From assembly GCF_002056795.1 (NCBI RefSeq), contig NZ_CP020104.1:2243001-2307000 (forward strand): a stretch of DNA of 64,000 bases, in the 5' to 3' direction. Made by a program: the position numbers and the translations under genes. The notes below the pieces were generated by a model. The model was not told the origin of the DNA. It made no database searches and saw only the letters and a list, made by a program, of their open reading frames with translations. This DNA is from Spirosoma aerolatum. GTDB taxonomy: Bacteria; Bacteroidota; Bacteroidia; Cytophagales; Spirosomataceae. Positions 45,249 through 52,721 of this stretch are shown piece after piece (within the stretch, counting starts at the first letter, position 1; the number at the start of each line of letters is the position of its first letter).

Positions 45249-45959
45249 TTAATACCCAATGACGCTGCCAGACGTCGATTCGTTCGATAGACCTGTCATG
45301 CCACGGCTTGAGTCAGCATAACGGGTGCCATCTGGGTTCACAATGCTATCGCTGGTACTGTCCCGATCCGAATAGTTGCTGGACGAATTCCAATCGGAAT
45401 TGTTATCATTCGATTCACCAGCAGCCCGGTTGTTGACGAACGATTCGGCCAGCGTGGTCAGTTTCTTGTCCGCATTTTTCTCTTCGTCCAGGGTTTGCTG
45501 AAGCAGACGAGCCGCTTCATGATAGCCTAATACCTGGGCCAGCGTTACGGCCGAGCCATACGATGCAATTTCGTGATGCTCAACCTTCTGACCGGCAATG
45601 ATTAATCCGGCATCGCGGGTTAATGAACCGGAGTCCGTATTAGATACTACACGGTGGGCATCATCGACCAGACCGTCTATTGCGTTGCAGGTGCCTTCGT
45701 CGGCATCAATGCCCATGCTACTGAATACCTGTTCCAGCCGGGCTACCTGATTACGCGTTTCCTGCTGATGTTGCAGAAACGCGTTCCGAACCTCATCCGT
45801 TGTAGAAGCATCGGCCTGTTCGCCCAAAGCGTTGACAGCCTGCTTTTCAGCGTAATAAATATCCTGAAGCTCAGTAATGAACAGACTTTTCAGACCTTCC
45901 TGTGTTTCGGTGTCCGTTCCTCCAAAAAAATTGGCGATGCGTTCTCCAAATGTTGCCAT
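45249..45959 (-). CDS. DUF892 ferritin-like protein (YciE/YciF type)
   Basis: A 236-residue protein. The ferritin-like four-helix part covers about residues 23-172: LFITELQDIYYAEKQAV, HQQETRNQVARLEQVF, IIAGQKVEHHEIASYGSAV and LLQQTLDEEKNADKKLTTLA contain the Glu/His positions of a di-metal site. A 60-residue tail rich in Ser, Asn and Asp (about 177-236) is added at the C-terminus, beyond the family's usual end. Relatives are induced by stress and may bind iron. It has its own upstream region. Confidence 0.85.
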   Translation of the reverse strand: MATFGERIANFFGGTDTETQEGLKSLFITELQDIYYAEKQAVNALGEQADASTTDEVRNAFLQHQQETRNQVARLEQVFSSMGIDADEGTCNAIDGLVDDAHRVVSNTDSGSLTRDAGLIIAGQKVEHHEIASYGSAVTLAQVLGYHEAARLLQQTLDEEKNADKKLTTLAESFVNNRAAGESNDNNSDWNSSSNYSDRDSTSDSIVNPDGTRYADSSRGMTGLSNESTSGSVIGY

Positions 45960-46143
45960 GATTCTGATGTTTTGTGATTAGTACTTGTTAAAACGTTATC
46001 CTGAATTGCCAATTTCGGGCCAACTGCTGAGACTCTGTAGGTTACCTGTTTTCTCAATATTATCAGTGTTTCTATTTTTCTACAGAATAAGTAGATTATT
46101 ACACATGAAATAATCTACATTATTTTCGAAGAGTTGTGTTTTA

Positions 46144-46248
46144 CGTAGCGTCCCCGTCTACGATTGAAACCGGATTATCGCTAGTTCACTTCGCTGTTTT
46201 ATCATTCCGTCTGGGTTCGGCATGGGACATTCCCTACCGAATTTCAAT
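46144..46248 (-). ncRNA. possible structured RNA, 5S rRNA-like in part (minus strand)
   Basis: Read on the minus strand, CCCATGCCGAACCCAG (46211-46226) is close to the loop C region of 5S rRNA. About 18 bases later GAAGTGAACTAGCGAT resembles the continuing 5S text, as if a short insert split it. ATTGAAACCGG (46163-46173) pairs with CCGAATTTCAAT (46237-46248) apart from one extra base, and CGTAG/CTACG forms a hairpin at 46144-46162. The 5S termini do not pair as they should, so a real rRNA gene is not claimed. Confidence 0.3.
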
Positions 46249-46315
46249 TTTGTAGCACCAGATCGGGCTTCTCAATGGCCGAAACTGGTCAGACGAACAG
46301 ATAAACAACAACACA

Positions 46316-46414
46316 ATGAAACGGCTATTTAAAAAATTGATCACGAGACCCGTCCGTCCAACAAAGCGTCGGATCTTGGTGGTACGTCAACAGGCTTGGT
46401 GGGGACATGAATAA
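46316..46414 (+). CDS. possible 32-residue basic peptide
   Basis: ATG to TAA frame of 32 codons giving MKRLFKKLITRPVRPTKRR then a short ILVVRQQAWWGHE end. Eleven Arg/Lys residues make it very basic. It lies between the 5S-like region and the LacI promoter. No family is recognised and coding is unproven; an antimicrobial-like or ribosome-linked peptide or a chance frame are all possible. Confidence 0.25.
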   Translation: MKRLFKKLITRPVRPTKRRILVVRQQAWWGHE

Positions 46415-46461
46415 TTCCCATCAGGCCTGGCTAACCGAATGGGTGTAAAATGAACGCATAG

Positions 46462-46493
46462 TTGCAGTTAGTCAGGGATGGCGTCTATCTTTG
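46462..46493 (+). promoter_or_regulatory. promoter of the LacI regulator (TTG ... TATCTTTG)
   Basis: TTG at 46462-46464 and TATCTTTG at 46486-46493 are 21 bases apart, matching the Bacteroidota TTG/TAnnTTTG consensus. The gene starts 16 bases after the -7 box, so the leader would be very short. Confidence 0.6.
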
Positions 46494-46509
46494 ACGGTAT
46501 TTATAGGGT

Positions 46510-47544
46510 ATGCGATCCGACAAAGTCTCGCTTAGTGATATTGCCCGCTTGGCCGGTGTATCTACCGCCCTGGTCTCGTACGTATTGAGTGGCAAGGAAA
46601 AAGAGGGCCGGGTAGGGCAGGAGATTGCCGCGAAGATTCGGGCCATTGCCAAAGAACTGAACTATCAGCCAAACCTGTTGGCTAAAAGCCTTCGGAAAGG
46701 ACAAACATTTACCATCGGGCTGATTATTGCCGATATTTCCAATCCATTTTTTGCCAACATTGCTCGTGAGGTCGAAGATGAATCCCGGCGGCATGGGTAC
46801 ACCGTGATTATCGGCAGTTCCGACGAAGATGCCGATAAAGCCTGGGATCTGATGAATGTGCTGATTAATCGGCAGGTCGATGGGTTCATTATTGTATCAT
46901 CCGAACACTCCGAACGGCTGGTCGAACATCTGCAACGGATTCGGTTGCCGTTTGTCTTACTGGATCGTCACTTTCCCCAGTTCGATACCGACTTTGTAGT
47001 CACCAACAATGCGCGGGCTTCGTACGAAGCGGGTCTCCACCTCATCGAGAATGGCTACCAACGCATCGGATTCATTGCTTATCAGTCGGCTATGTTTCAT
47101 GTCAGCGAACGGATTCGCGGCTATCAGGAAGCCCTGCGCGACCGGCAAATCCAGGTCGAAGCCAATTGGCTGAAGCGGGTATCGTTTCAGGCTATTGAAA
47201 CCGAGATCCGAACGGCCATCGACGAACTGGTATCGGCCGAATCGCCCGTCGATGCGCTGATATTCTCCACCTACGGCCTGGCCGTGAACGGACTTAAATA
47301 TTTCAACGAACGGCGTTTACGGGTTCCTGAAGATCTAGGTATCGTCAGTTTCGGGCAGGCCGAAGTATTCGATCTGTATTACTGCCCCATTTCCTACATG
47401 CGACAACCTATCGACGTATTAGCCAAAAAAGCTGTTGATATCTTAATGAGTCGATTGAAAGGGGAAATGTCTGAAAGTCAGCAGTATACTATCGAAGCGC
47501 AACTGGTGGTGCGGGAGTCGTCGCGAAGACGGATGATTAGGTAA
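46510..47544 (+). CDS. LacI-family transcription regulator (galactonate pathway)
   Basis: A 344-residue regulator with a LacI helix-turn-helix at residues 4-50 (VSLSDIARLAGVSTALVSYVLSG) and a periplasmic-binding-type sensor from about 62 (TFTIGLIIADISNPFFANIA) to the end (VVRESSRR). FVLLDRHFP near 151 and EAGLHLIENGYQRIGFI near 176 are normal subdomain motifs. It precedes the dehydratase-kinase-aldolase-transporter genes by 67 bases on the same strand, so it most likely controls them in response to a sugar acid. The effector is not identifiable. Confidence 0.9.
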   Translation: MRSDKVSLSDIARLAGVSTALVSYVLSGKEKEGRVGQEIAAKIRAIAKELNYQPNLLAKSLRKGQTFTIGLIIADISNPFFANIAREVEDESRRHGYTVIIGSSDEDADKAWDLMNVLINRQVDGFIIVSSEHSERLVEHLQRIRLPFVLLDRHFPQFDTDFVVTNNARASYEAGLHLIENGYQRIGFIAYQSAMFHVSERIRGYQEALRDRQIQVEANWLKRVSFQAIETEIRTAIDELVSAESPVDALIFSTYGLAVNGLKYFNERRLRVPEDLGIVSFGQAEVFDLYYCPISYMRQPIDVLAKKAVDILMSRLKGEMSESQQYTIEAQLVVRESSRRRMIR

Positions 47545-47611
47545 AGAGCTAGTTGGTCTTTACTTAATCGTTTAAGCGAAAACATTCTCCTATTCCCGTT
47601 TCATCCGTCGT

Positions 47612-48880
47612 ATGCAACGCAGACGTTTTCTACAATCGCTGGCGTCAGGCTCGTTAGCGGCTCTGGCTGGGCTGCATAGCGTTGGTGCTACTTCCCGCTT
47701 GACTTCATTGTCGGCAGCCGCTTTGCCAAAGCTCAAGATCACGAAAATTCGGTACTACGCAGCGCCTGACTATACCAAGCCGCTGTTTAACCAGGCGCGG
47801 GGGATTGTGGAAGTCGAAACCGATGGAGGGCTGATTGGGATTGGCGAAGGGGGTGCCAGAGACACCATTGAGCAGTGTGCCCAAATGATTATCGGTGAAA
47901 ATCCCTTCCGAATTGAGCACCTCTGGCAGTACCTCTACCGGGGCATGTTTTATCCACCCGGACGGGAAAAACTACATGCTCTGGGCGCTATTGAAATGGC
48001 GCTTTGGGACCTGAAAGGCAAAGCGTTGGGTGTACCGGTGTATGAACTCCTCGGCGGGGCTACCCGCGACTATGTGGAGTGTTATGCCACGGGGTTCCGA
48101 CCCTCGAAAGCCAAAACCGAAGAAGAACGGGCGCGTGACTGTATCGAAGCCGGATTTCGGGCCTATCGCATCGGGCCAACCGGTGGCAATGGCGAACAAC
48201 CCTTCGACTTCTATGAGAATGCGAAAAAGACGATTGAATTCAGTCGACGGATCAACGACGCAGTAGGTGGGGGCGGTAAATGGGCCATTGACCTGCATAC
48301 CCGTTTCGACACCCAGGAAGCCATCAAGATTTGTCAGGCCCTGGAGGAGATGGAACCCTATTTTGTGGAAGATATTGTTCGCTCCGAAAATCCGGGGGTC
48401 TACCGAACGTTACGGCCTATGCTGAAAGTACCCATTGCCGTTGGTGAACAGTTTGGCGACCGTTGGGATTCGAACGAACTAATTGAAAATCACCTGATCG
48501 ACTACACGCGGTTTACCCTGCCCAATACGGGTGGCATTCATGAATTTCAGAAGCTGGCGGCCATTTGCGAAACGCATTACGTGGGCATGATTCCGCACTT
48601 TACCGGACCCCTTTCAACGGCGGCATTGGTGCATGTTTTGGGGGCCAGTAGCCCCGTGCGATGCCTGATGGAACTGGCTGGGGGTGAACCTGAAAAGCCA
48701 GCCTATTTCAACGAGGACTATCTGAATTTCAAAAATGGTAAGCTCTACCTGAATCCGAATCCAGGGTTGGGTGTGCGCTTCGACCCCAAAAAAGCTACCT
48801 TCATTACCGAGATAAAAGAAAATACCAAGTATCCACATCCGGTTTTGCGCGCACCCGACGGGTCGATTCATAACTGGTAG
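47612..48880 (+). CDS. enolase-superfamily sugar-acid dehydratase with Tat leader (galactonate dehydratase-like)
   Basis: A 422-residue mandelate racemase/muconate lactonising-type enzyme. QRRRFLQSLASGSLAALAGL is a twin-arginine leader. The N-terminal capping domain begins near KITKIRYYAAP. Three metal ligands are visible: Asp in AIDLHTRF near 228, Glu in FVEDI near 254 and Glu in VGEQF near 281; His in DLH and in IPHFTGP near 331 are the catalytic bases of the acid-sugar dehydratase group. It would dehydrate an aldonate to a 2-keto-3-deoxy acid. The leader is unusual for a pathway whose next enzymes are cytoplasmic. Confidence 0.87.
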   Translation: MQRRRFLQSLASGSLAALAGLHSVGATSRLTSLSAAALPKLKITKIRYYAAPDYTKPLFNQARGIVEVETDGGLIGIGEGGARDTIEQCAQMIIGENPFRIEHLWQYLYRGMFYPPGREKLHALGAIEMALWDLKGKALGVPVYELLGGATRDYVECYATGFRPSKAKTEEERARDCIEAGFRAYRIGPTGGNGEQPFDFYENAKKTIEFSRRINDAVGGGGKWAIDLHTRFDTQEAIKICQALEEMEPYFVEDIVRSENPGVYRTLRPMLKVPIAVGEQFGDRWDSNELIENHLIDYTRFTLPNTGGIHEFQKLAAICETHYVGMIPHFTGPLSTAALVHVLGASSPVRCLMELAGGEPEKPAYFNEDYLNFKNGKLYLNPNPGLGVRFDPKKATFITEIKENTKYPHPVLRAPDGSIHNW

Positions 48881-48890
48881 ATAAGATCGG

Positions 48891-49904
48891 ATGAATCGAG
48901 TTATGAACGAATTGCTGCTTAGTTGCGACTGGGGTACATCGTCGTTCCGGCTTCGGCTGGTCGACACCCGGAGTGGTCAGGTATGGGGCGAGCAACTGTT
49001 GCCGACAGGGGTAGCGGCTACGTTCGATACCTGGAAAGTTGAGCACGACCGGACTGAGATTGAACGGGAAACCTTTTTCAGTAAATTTCTAAAAACACAG
49101 ATCAACGCTCTGGCCGATTCGCTGGCTATTTCGCTGGAGCAGGTGCCGGTGGTACTGTCAGGCATGGCGTCGTCGTCGATCGGGATGGCTGAGTTGCCTT
49201 ATGCGAACTTGCCCTTTTCGCTCGATGGATCTCAGGTAAGTGTTTACTGGTTTGCCCCCCGACCTGGTTTCAACCATCGCTTACTGCTGATTTCAGGTGT
49301 GCGAGGGTCGCAGGATGTCATGCGGGGTGAAGAAACGCAGATGATCGGCCTGAGCGACTTACTTACGGAAACAAATCGCTCGGTGCTGATTTTTCCCGGT
49401 ACGCATTCCAAGCATATGTATATAGAAAATGGTCAACTTATTGACTTCCAGACCTTCATGACGGGCGAGGTGTTCAGTGTGTTGACGAGCTATTCCATCC
49501 TGAAAGAGTCGACCGATGTGGCTGACTTGACCAATGGTTTAACACTGTACCGGGCCAATTTTCAGGAAGGGGTGCGGGCTTCAGAATCAACGGCTTTGCT
49601 GCATACGCTGTTTGCCGTTCGAACGAATCAACTGTTTGGTAAACTCACCCGACCGCAGAATGCTCTCTACCTAAGTGGTTTATTGATCGGGGCCGAATTA
49701 CGGGAGTTGCTTCAAAAACCGGATTGGCGGCTAGTACTTTGCTGTGATAACAACCTAGTCGATTTTTATACAGAAGCCCTTACTGTTCTTGGGCTCTGGC
49801 AGTATACAACCCGCATTGATGCCGGGCACATCCGGTATGCGGCTACTGCGGGTCATCGCAAGATCATGAATCATCAACTCACCTTAGCCGAAACAGACTC
49901 ATGA
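48891..49904 (+). CDS. dgoK: 2-dehydro-3-deoxygalactonokinase
   Basis: A 337-residue ATP-dependent kinase that phosphorylates 2-keto-3-deoxygalactonate at C6. The N-terminus SCDWGTSSFRLRLVD (about residues 8-22) is the DgoK phosphate-binding motif, and GVRGSQDVMRGEETQMIGL near 138-156 plus FPGTHSKHMYI near 168-178 are typical. A second ATG at 48903 is an equally possible start. It begins 10 bases after the dehydratase and overlaps the aldolase gene by four bases (ATGA), so the enzymes are made together. Confidence 0.92.
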   Translation: MNRVMNELLLSCDWGTSSFRLRLVDTRSGQVWGEQLLPTGVAATFDTWKVEHDRTEIERETFFSKFLKTQINALADSLAISLEQVPVVLSGMASSSIGMAELPYANLPFSLDGSQVSVYWFAPRPGFNHRLLLISGVRGSQDVMRGEETQMIGLSDLLTETNRSVLIFPGTHSKHMYIENGQLIDFQTFMTGEVFSVLTSYSILKESTDVADLTNGLTLYRANFQEGVRASESTALLHTLFAVRTNQLFGKLTRPQNALYLSGLLIGAELRELLQKPDWRLVLCCDNNLVDFYTEALTVLGLWQYTTRIDAGHIRYAATAGHRKIMNHQLTLAETDS

Positions 49905-50542
49905 ATCAACGCCCGTTTTCGTGGGACTTATTTATGAAATGCCCTATTGTGGGCATTGTGCGGCATCTGACCGCCGAAGACGTTGCGGAAATGCTCCCAA
50001 TCTATATAGAAAGCGGCCTGACAACCATCGAAGTCACGATGAACACACCGGGCGCTGCGGAAATGATTCAGGCAGCCCAGGCTCAGTATCCCGACCAGCT
50101 CAATATTGGGGCCGGTACGGTCCGAACCTTGACCGATCTGGAAAATGCGCTGGCTGCGGGCGCTCAGTTTATTGTTACGCCTACGCTCAATGAACTGGTT
50201 GTTCAGCGATGTGTTGAGCAGCAGGTCCCTATTTTTCCGGGCGCGTTTACCCCGACCGAGATTGAACGGGCCTGGATGCTGGGCGCTACGATGGTCAAGG
50301 TATATCCGGCAGGTATGTTGGGTCCTGAATACATCCGCGATATAAAAGCACCCCTAGACGATGTGAAGTTGCTACCGACGGGGGGCGTCAATCTATCTAC
50401 TATAAGCGACTATCGAAAAGCAGGCGCCGATGGGGTAGGCATGGGGAGCCAACTGATCGACAAAGCTCTGATCCGGCAACGTGACTGGTTAGGTCTGAAA
50501 GCCCATTTTGTAGCTGTAAAAAGGGCATTTACCGTGTCGTAA
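49901..50542 (+). CDS. 2-keto-3-deoxy-6-phosphogluconate/galactonate aldolase
   Basis: A 213-residue class I aldolase of the Eda/DgoA family, splitting the phosphorylated keto-deoxy acid into pyruvate and glyceraldehyde 3-phosphate. The catalytic Glu is in TIEVTMNTPGA near residue 44, GAGTVRT lies near 71, and the Schiff-base Lys is in MVKVYPAG near 137. PTGGVNLSTI near 160 binds phosphate. It overlaps dgoK. Its stop codon lies inside the left arm of the GTAACGCGGG hairpin at 50539-50598, before the transporter gene. Confidence 0.93.
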   Translation: MNQRPFSWDLFMKCPIVGIVRHLTAEDVAEMLPIYIESGLTTIEVTMNTPGAAEMIQAAQAQYPDQLNIGAGTVRTLTDLENALAAGAQFIVTPTLNELVVQRCVEQQVPIFPGAFTPTEIERAWMLGATMVKVYPAGMLGPEYIRDIKAPLDDVKLLPTGGVNLSTISDYRKAGADGVGMGSQLIDKALIRQRDWLGLKAHFVAVKRAFTVS

Positions 50543-50598
50543 CGCGGGTGTTAACCCACGACAATTGGCTAAAAGTCGCGGGTTAACACCCGCGTTAC
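50539..50598 (+). repeat. 24-bp inverted repeat of the GTAACGCGGG family, over the aldolase stop
   Basis: Arms 50539-50562 and 50575-50598 are complementary with one mismatch, loop 12. The left arm contains the TAA stop of the aldolase. The outer tip GTAACGCGGGTG matches those at 1454 and 31388. Since the transporter follows in the same direction, it may lower, not end, expression. Confidence 0.88.
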
Positions 50599-50671
50599 AA
50601 GCACGGACGAGCGATGAGAAAACTATTAAAAGACCACCAAATGACCGCGTAGCGTATTAATCAATTCCCCT

Positions 50672-51955
50672 ATGTCTGCTTCCCGTATGACAAATTACCG
50701 CTGGTTCGTTGTCTTTCTGGTGTTTATTGCCACCACGATCAATTACCTTGACCGGCAGATTATTGGGTTGTTAAAACCGATTCTGGAAAAAGAATTCAGT
50801 TGGTCCGAAACCGACTTTGCCCGCATCGTCATGGCCTTTACGGCGGCCTATGCCGTTGGGTTACTGCTGTCGGGCTGGTTTATCGATAAGGTGGGATCTA
50901 AAGTAGGCTATGCGGTCATGATTATTATCTGGAGCGCGGCTGGTATGCTGCATGCGCTGGCTCGCAGTGCTGTTGGCTTTGGCCTGGCGCGGATCGGACT
51001 GGGGATCGGTGAAGCGGGGAATTACCCGGCGGGTATGAAAACCGTGGCCGAATGGTTCCCTAAGAAAGAACGGGGACTGGCAACCGGACTCTTTAATGCG
51101 GGGACGAGTATTGGGGTGGTTGTCGCCGTGCTGTTGGTGCCCTATATTTTGCGTACGTATGGCTGGCCCGATGTATTCTGGATTACCGGGGCGTTGGGAT
51201 TTGTCTGGCTCGTGGCCTGGTGGATTTTTTATGACGTACCAGCGCGCCAACAACGACTATCATCAGCCGAACGGGACTATATTCTGGCAGGGCAGGAAAT
51301 GCAAGGCAAACAGACTGTATCCGTTAGTTGGACCAGCCTGTTTGCCTATCGTCAAACGTGGGTGCTCATCGTTGGCAAAGGACTGATCGACCCTATCTAC
51401 TGGTTTTTTTTGTTCTGGTTGCCATCCTACTTTTCGGCCATGTTTGCCCTCGACCTGAAAAAGCCAAGCTGGGAACTGATGGTTATTTATCTGGCTACTA
51501 CGCTGGGTAGTATTGGGGGTGGTTACTTGTCATCACAGCTCATCAGGCGTGGCTGGTCTACGCTGAAAGCCCGCAAAACGGTACTACTGGCATTCGCTGT
51601 GATTGAACTGTCAGTGATTTCGCTCCAGTTGGCTACCAACGTCTGGATGGCGGTTGGGCTGCTCAGTCTGGCGGTAGCGGTTCATCAGGCATGGGCCACA
51701 AACGTATTTACGCTGGGTTCCGATTTGTTCCCCAAACAGGCGGTCAGTTCAGCGGTGGGTATTGGCGGTATGGCCGGTGCTGTAGGTGGCATTCTCTTTC
51801 CGATACTGGTAGGTAGTTTACTGGACCGATACCGGGCCGAAGGGAATCTGTCGGGAGGGTATAATGTTCTGTTTACCATCTGCGGCTTTACCTACCTGAT
51901 TGCCTGGGGCATTATCCATCTGCTTACCCGTTCTATTCGACCAATTACGGTATAG
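50672..51955 (+). CDS. MFS transporter, hexuronate/galactonate (ExuT/DgoT) type
   Basis: A 427-residue transporter with 12 hydrophobic segments, the importer for a sugar acid using the proton gradient. NYLDRQIIG near residue 24 and the motif ATGLFNAGTSIGVVVAV near 136 are typical of the ACS (anion:cation symporter) family. IGLGIGEAGNYPAGMKTVAEWFPKKERG near 108-135 is its signature. It lies 129 bases after the aldolase, behind the GTAACGCGGG hairpin, and completes the galactonate-type pathway. Confidence 0.93.
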   Translation: MSASRMTNYRWFVVFLVFIATTINYLDRQIIGLLKPILEKEFSWSETDFARIVMAFTAAYAVGLLLSGWFIDKVGSKVGYAVMIIIWSAAGMLHALARSAVGFGLARIGLGIGEAGNYPAGMKTVAEWFPKKERGLATGLFNAGTSIGVVVAVLLVPYILRTYGWPDVFWITGALGFVWLVAWWIFYDVPARQQRLSSAERDYILAGQEMQGKQTVSVSWTSLFAYRQTWVLIVGKGLIDPIYWFFLFWLPSYFSAMFALDLKKPSWELMVIYLATTLGSIGGGYLSSQLIRRGWSTLKARKTVLLAFAVIELSVISLQLATNVWMAVGLLSLAVAVHQAWATNVFTLGSDLFPKQAVSSAVGIGGMAGAVGGILFPILVGSLLDRYRAEGNLSGGYNVLFTICGFTYLIAWGIIHLLTRSIRPITV

Positions 51956-51979
51956 TAGGGAATACACAAGACAGATTGC

Positions 51980-52522
51980 CTACAAGTCCGGTATCTCTTT
52001 AAGCGGTTTCCAGGCTTGATTGGTTTTGGGACCTGGATCGCCCGAACAGACCCGGCATAGGTACATCAACTCCATCGACCAGCCCCTGTCTACCTTGCCG
52101 AGCGAAAGTGTAATCTGGGTGCGAGGAGTGAGCCAGTTTACCGTCTGGAGTTCACCCACACGCTTTACCTTTCCGGGGCCATACTTTTCGCGAAGTAGCC
52201 CTTCCAGTTCGTTCGATGCGGCCGTTACATCGGCTTCCGAGATCGATGCCGTGGTGTAGTAGTAATAGGAGGCCGAAAGCAGCGAGTCGCCGTTGAAGCC
52301 ATATTCAAGCCCAACGGTTCGGTTAATCAGCGGCACTCGGGCATACACCAGCTTGTCGGCTTTCGACGATGTACGTTTTTCTTTTTCTGCTTCTTTGACC
52401 TGTTTGGGCGAGAACCCCCAACGTACCTGACGAATATCCGGCGTTTGCTGAGCCATCAGCAAACCAGCTGTACTTAGTTGCAGCAGCAATACGTGAAACA
52501 GACGGGAGCGAATGGATGTCAT
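51980..52522 (-). CDS. exported protein, unknown
   Basis: A 180-residue protein counted from MTSIRSRLFHV, with a signal peptide to about residue 23 (STAGLLMAQQ). The longer upstream frame (to 52870) was rejected because it crosses into the neighbouring gene and has no leader. The mature part has an Arg/Lys-rich linker (FSPKQVKEAEKEKRT), a strand-rich region with Tyr clusters (ASYYYYTTAS) and PRTQITLSLGKVDRG; three Cys near the C-terminus (LCRVCSGD). I do not recognise the family. It is transcribed toward the sugar-acid transporter. Confidence 0.65.
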   Translation of the reverse strand: MTSIRSRLFHVLLLQLSTAGLLMAQQTPDIRQVRWGFSPKQVKEAEKEKRTSSKADKLVYARVPLINRTVGLEYGFNGDSLLSASYYYYTTASISEADVTAASNELEGLLREKYGPGKVKRVGELQTVNWLTPRTQITLSLGKVDRGWSMELMYLCRVCSGDPGPKTNQAWKPLKEIPDL

Positions 52523-52693
52523 CGATAATGAATGGGGTTGTCTTGAGATTAAAAACCGCAGGATGATGATTCTGTTTTGATGATTTGTAAAGAACATTGC
52601 CATTCCCGCTGTGTGGGCAGGTTGAAGAACGTGCCCAGTGAGGTTTCTTAAAACCGAGTTGATGGTAACCGTTCGATTTTTGAGCAACCTCGC

Positions 52694-52721
52694 TGCCGTC
52701 AGATGTGAGCATCTGACGGCA
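52694..52721 (-). terminator. hairpin TGCCGTCAGATG-TGAG-CATCTGACGGCA at the GT35 gene end
   Basis: Perfect 12-bp arms at 52694-52705 and 52710-52721, loop of four. The stop codon of the GT35 gene lies in the left arm. Very stable; probable terminator of that gene. Confidence 0.85.

Larger units (their letters stand above)
45960..46509. other. 550-base gap with a structured, 5S-like element and a promoter
   Basis: The gap holds a folded region at 46144-46248 (listed separately), a 32-codon frame at 46316-46414 and the promoter of the LacI gene. No tRNA or longer gene is seen. Confidence 0.5.
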
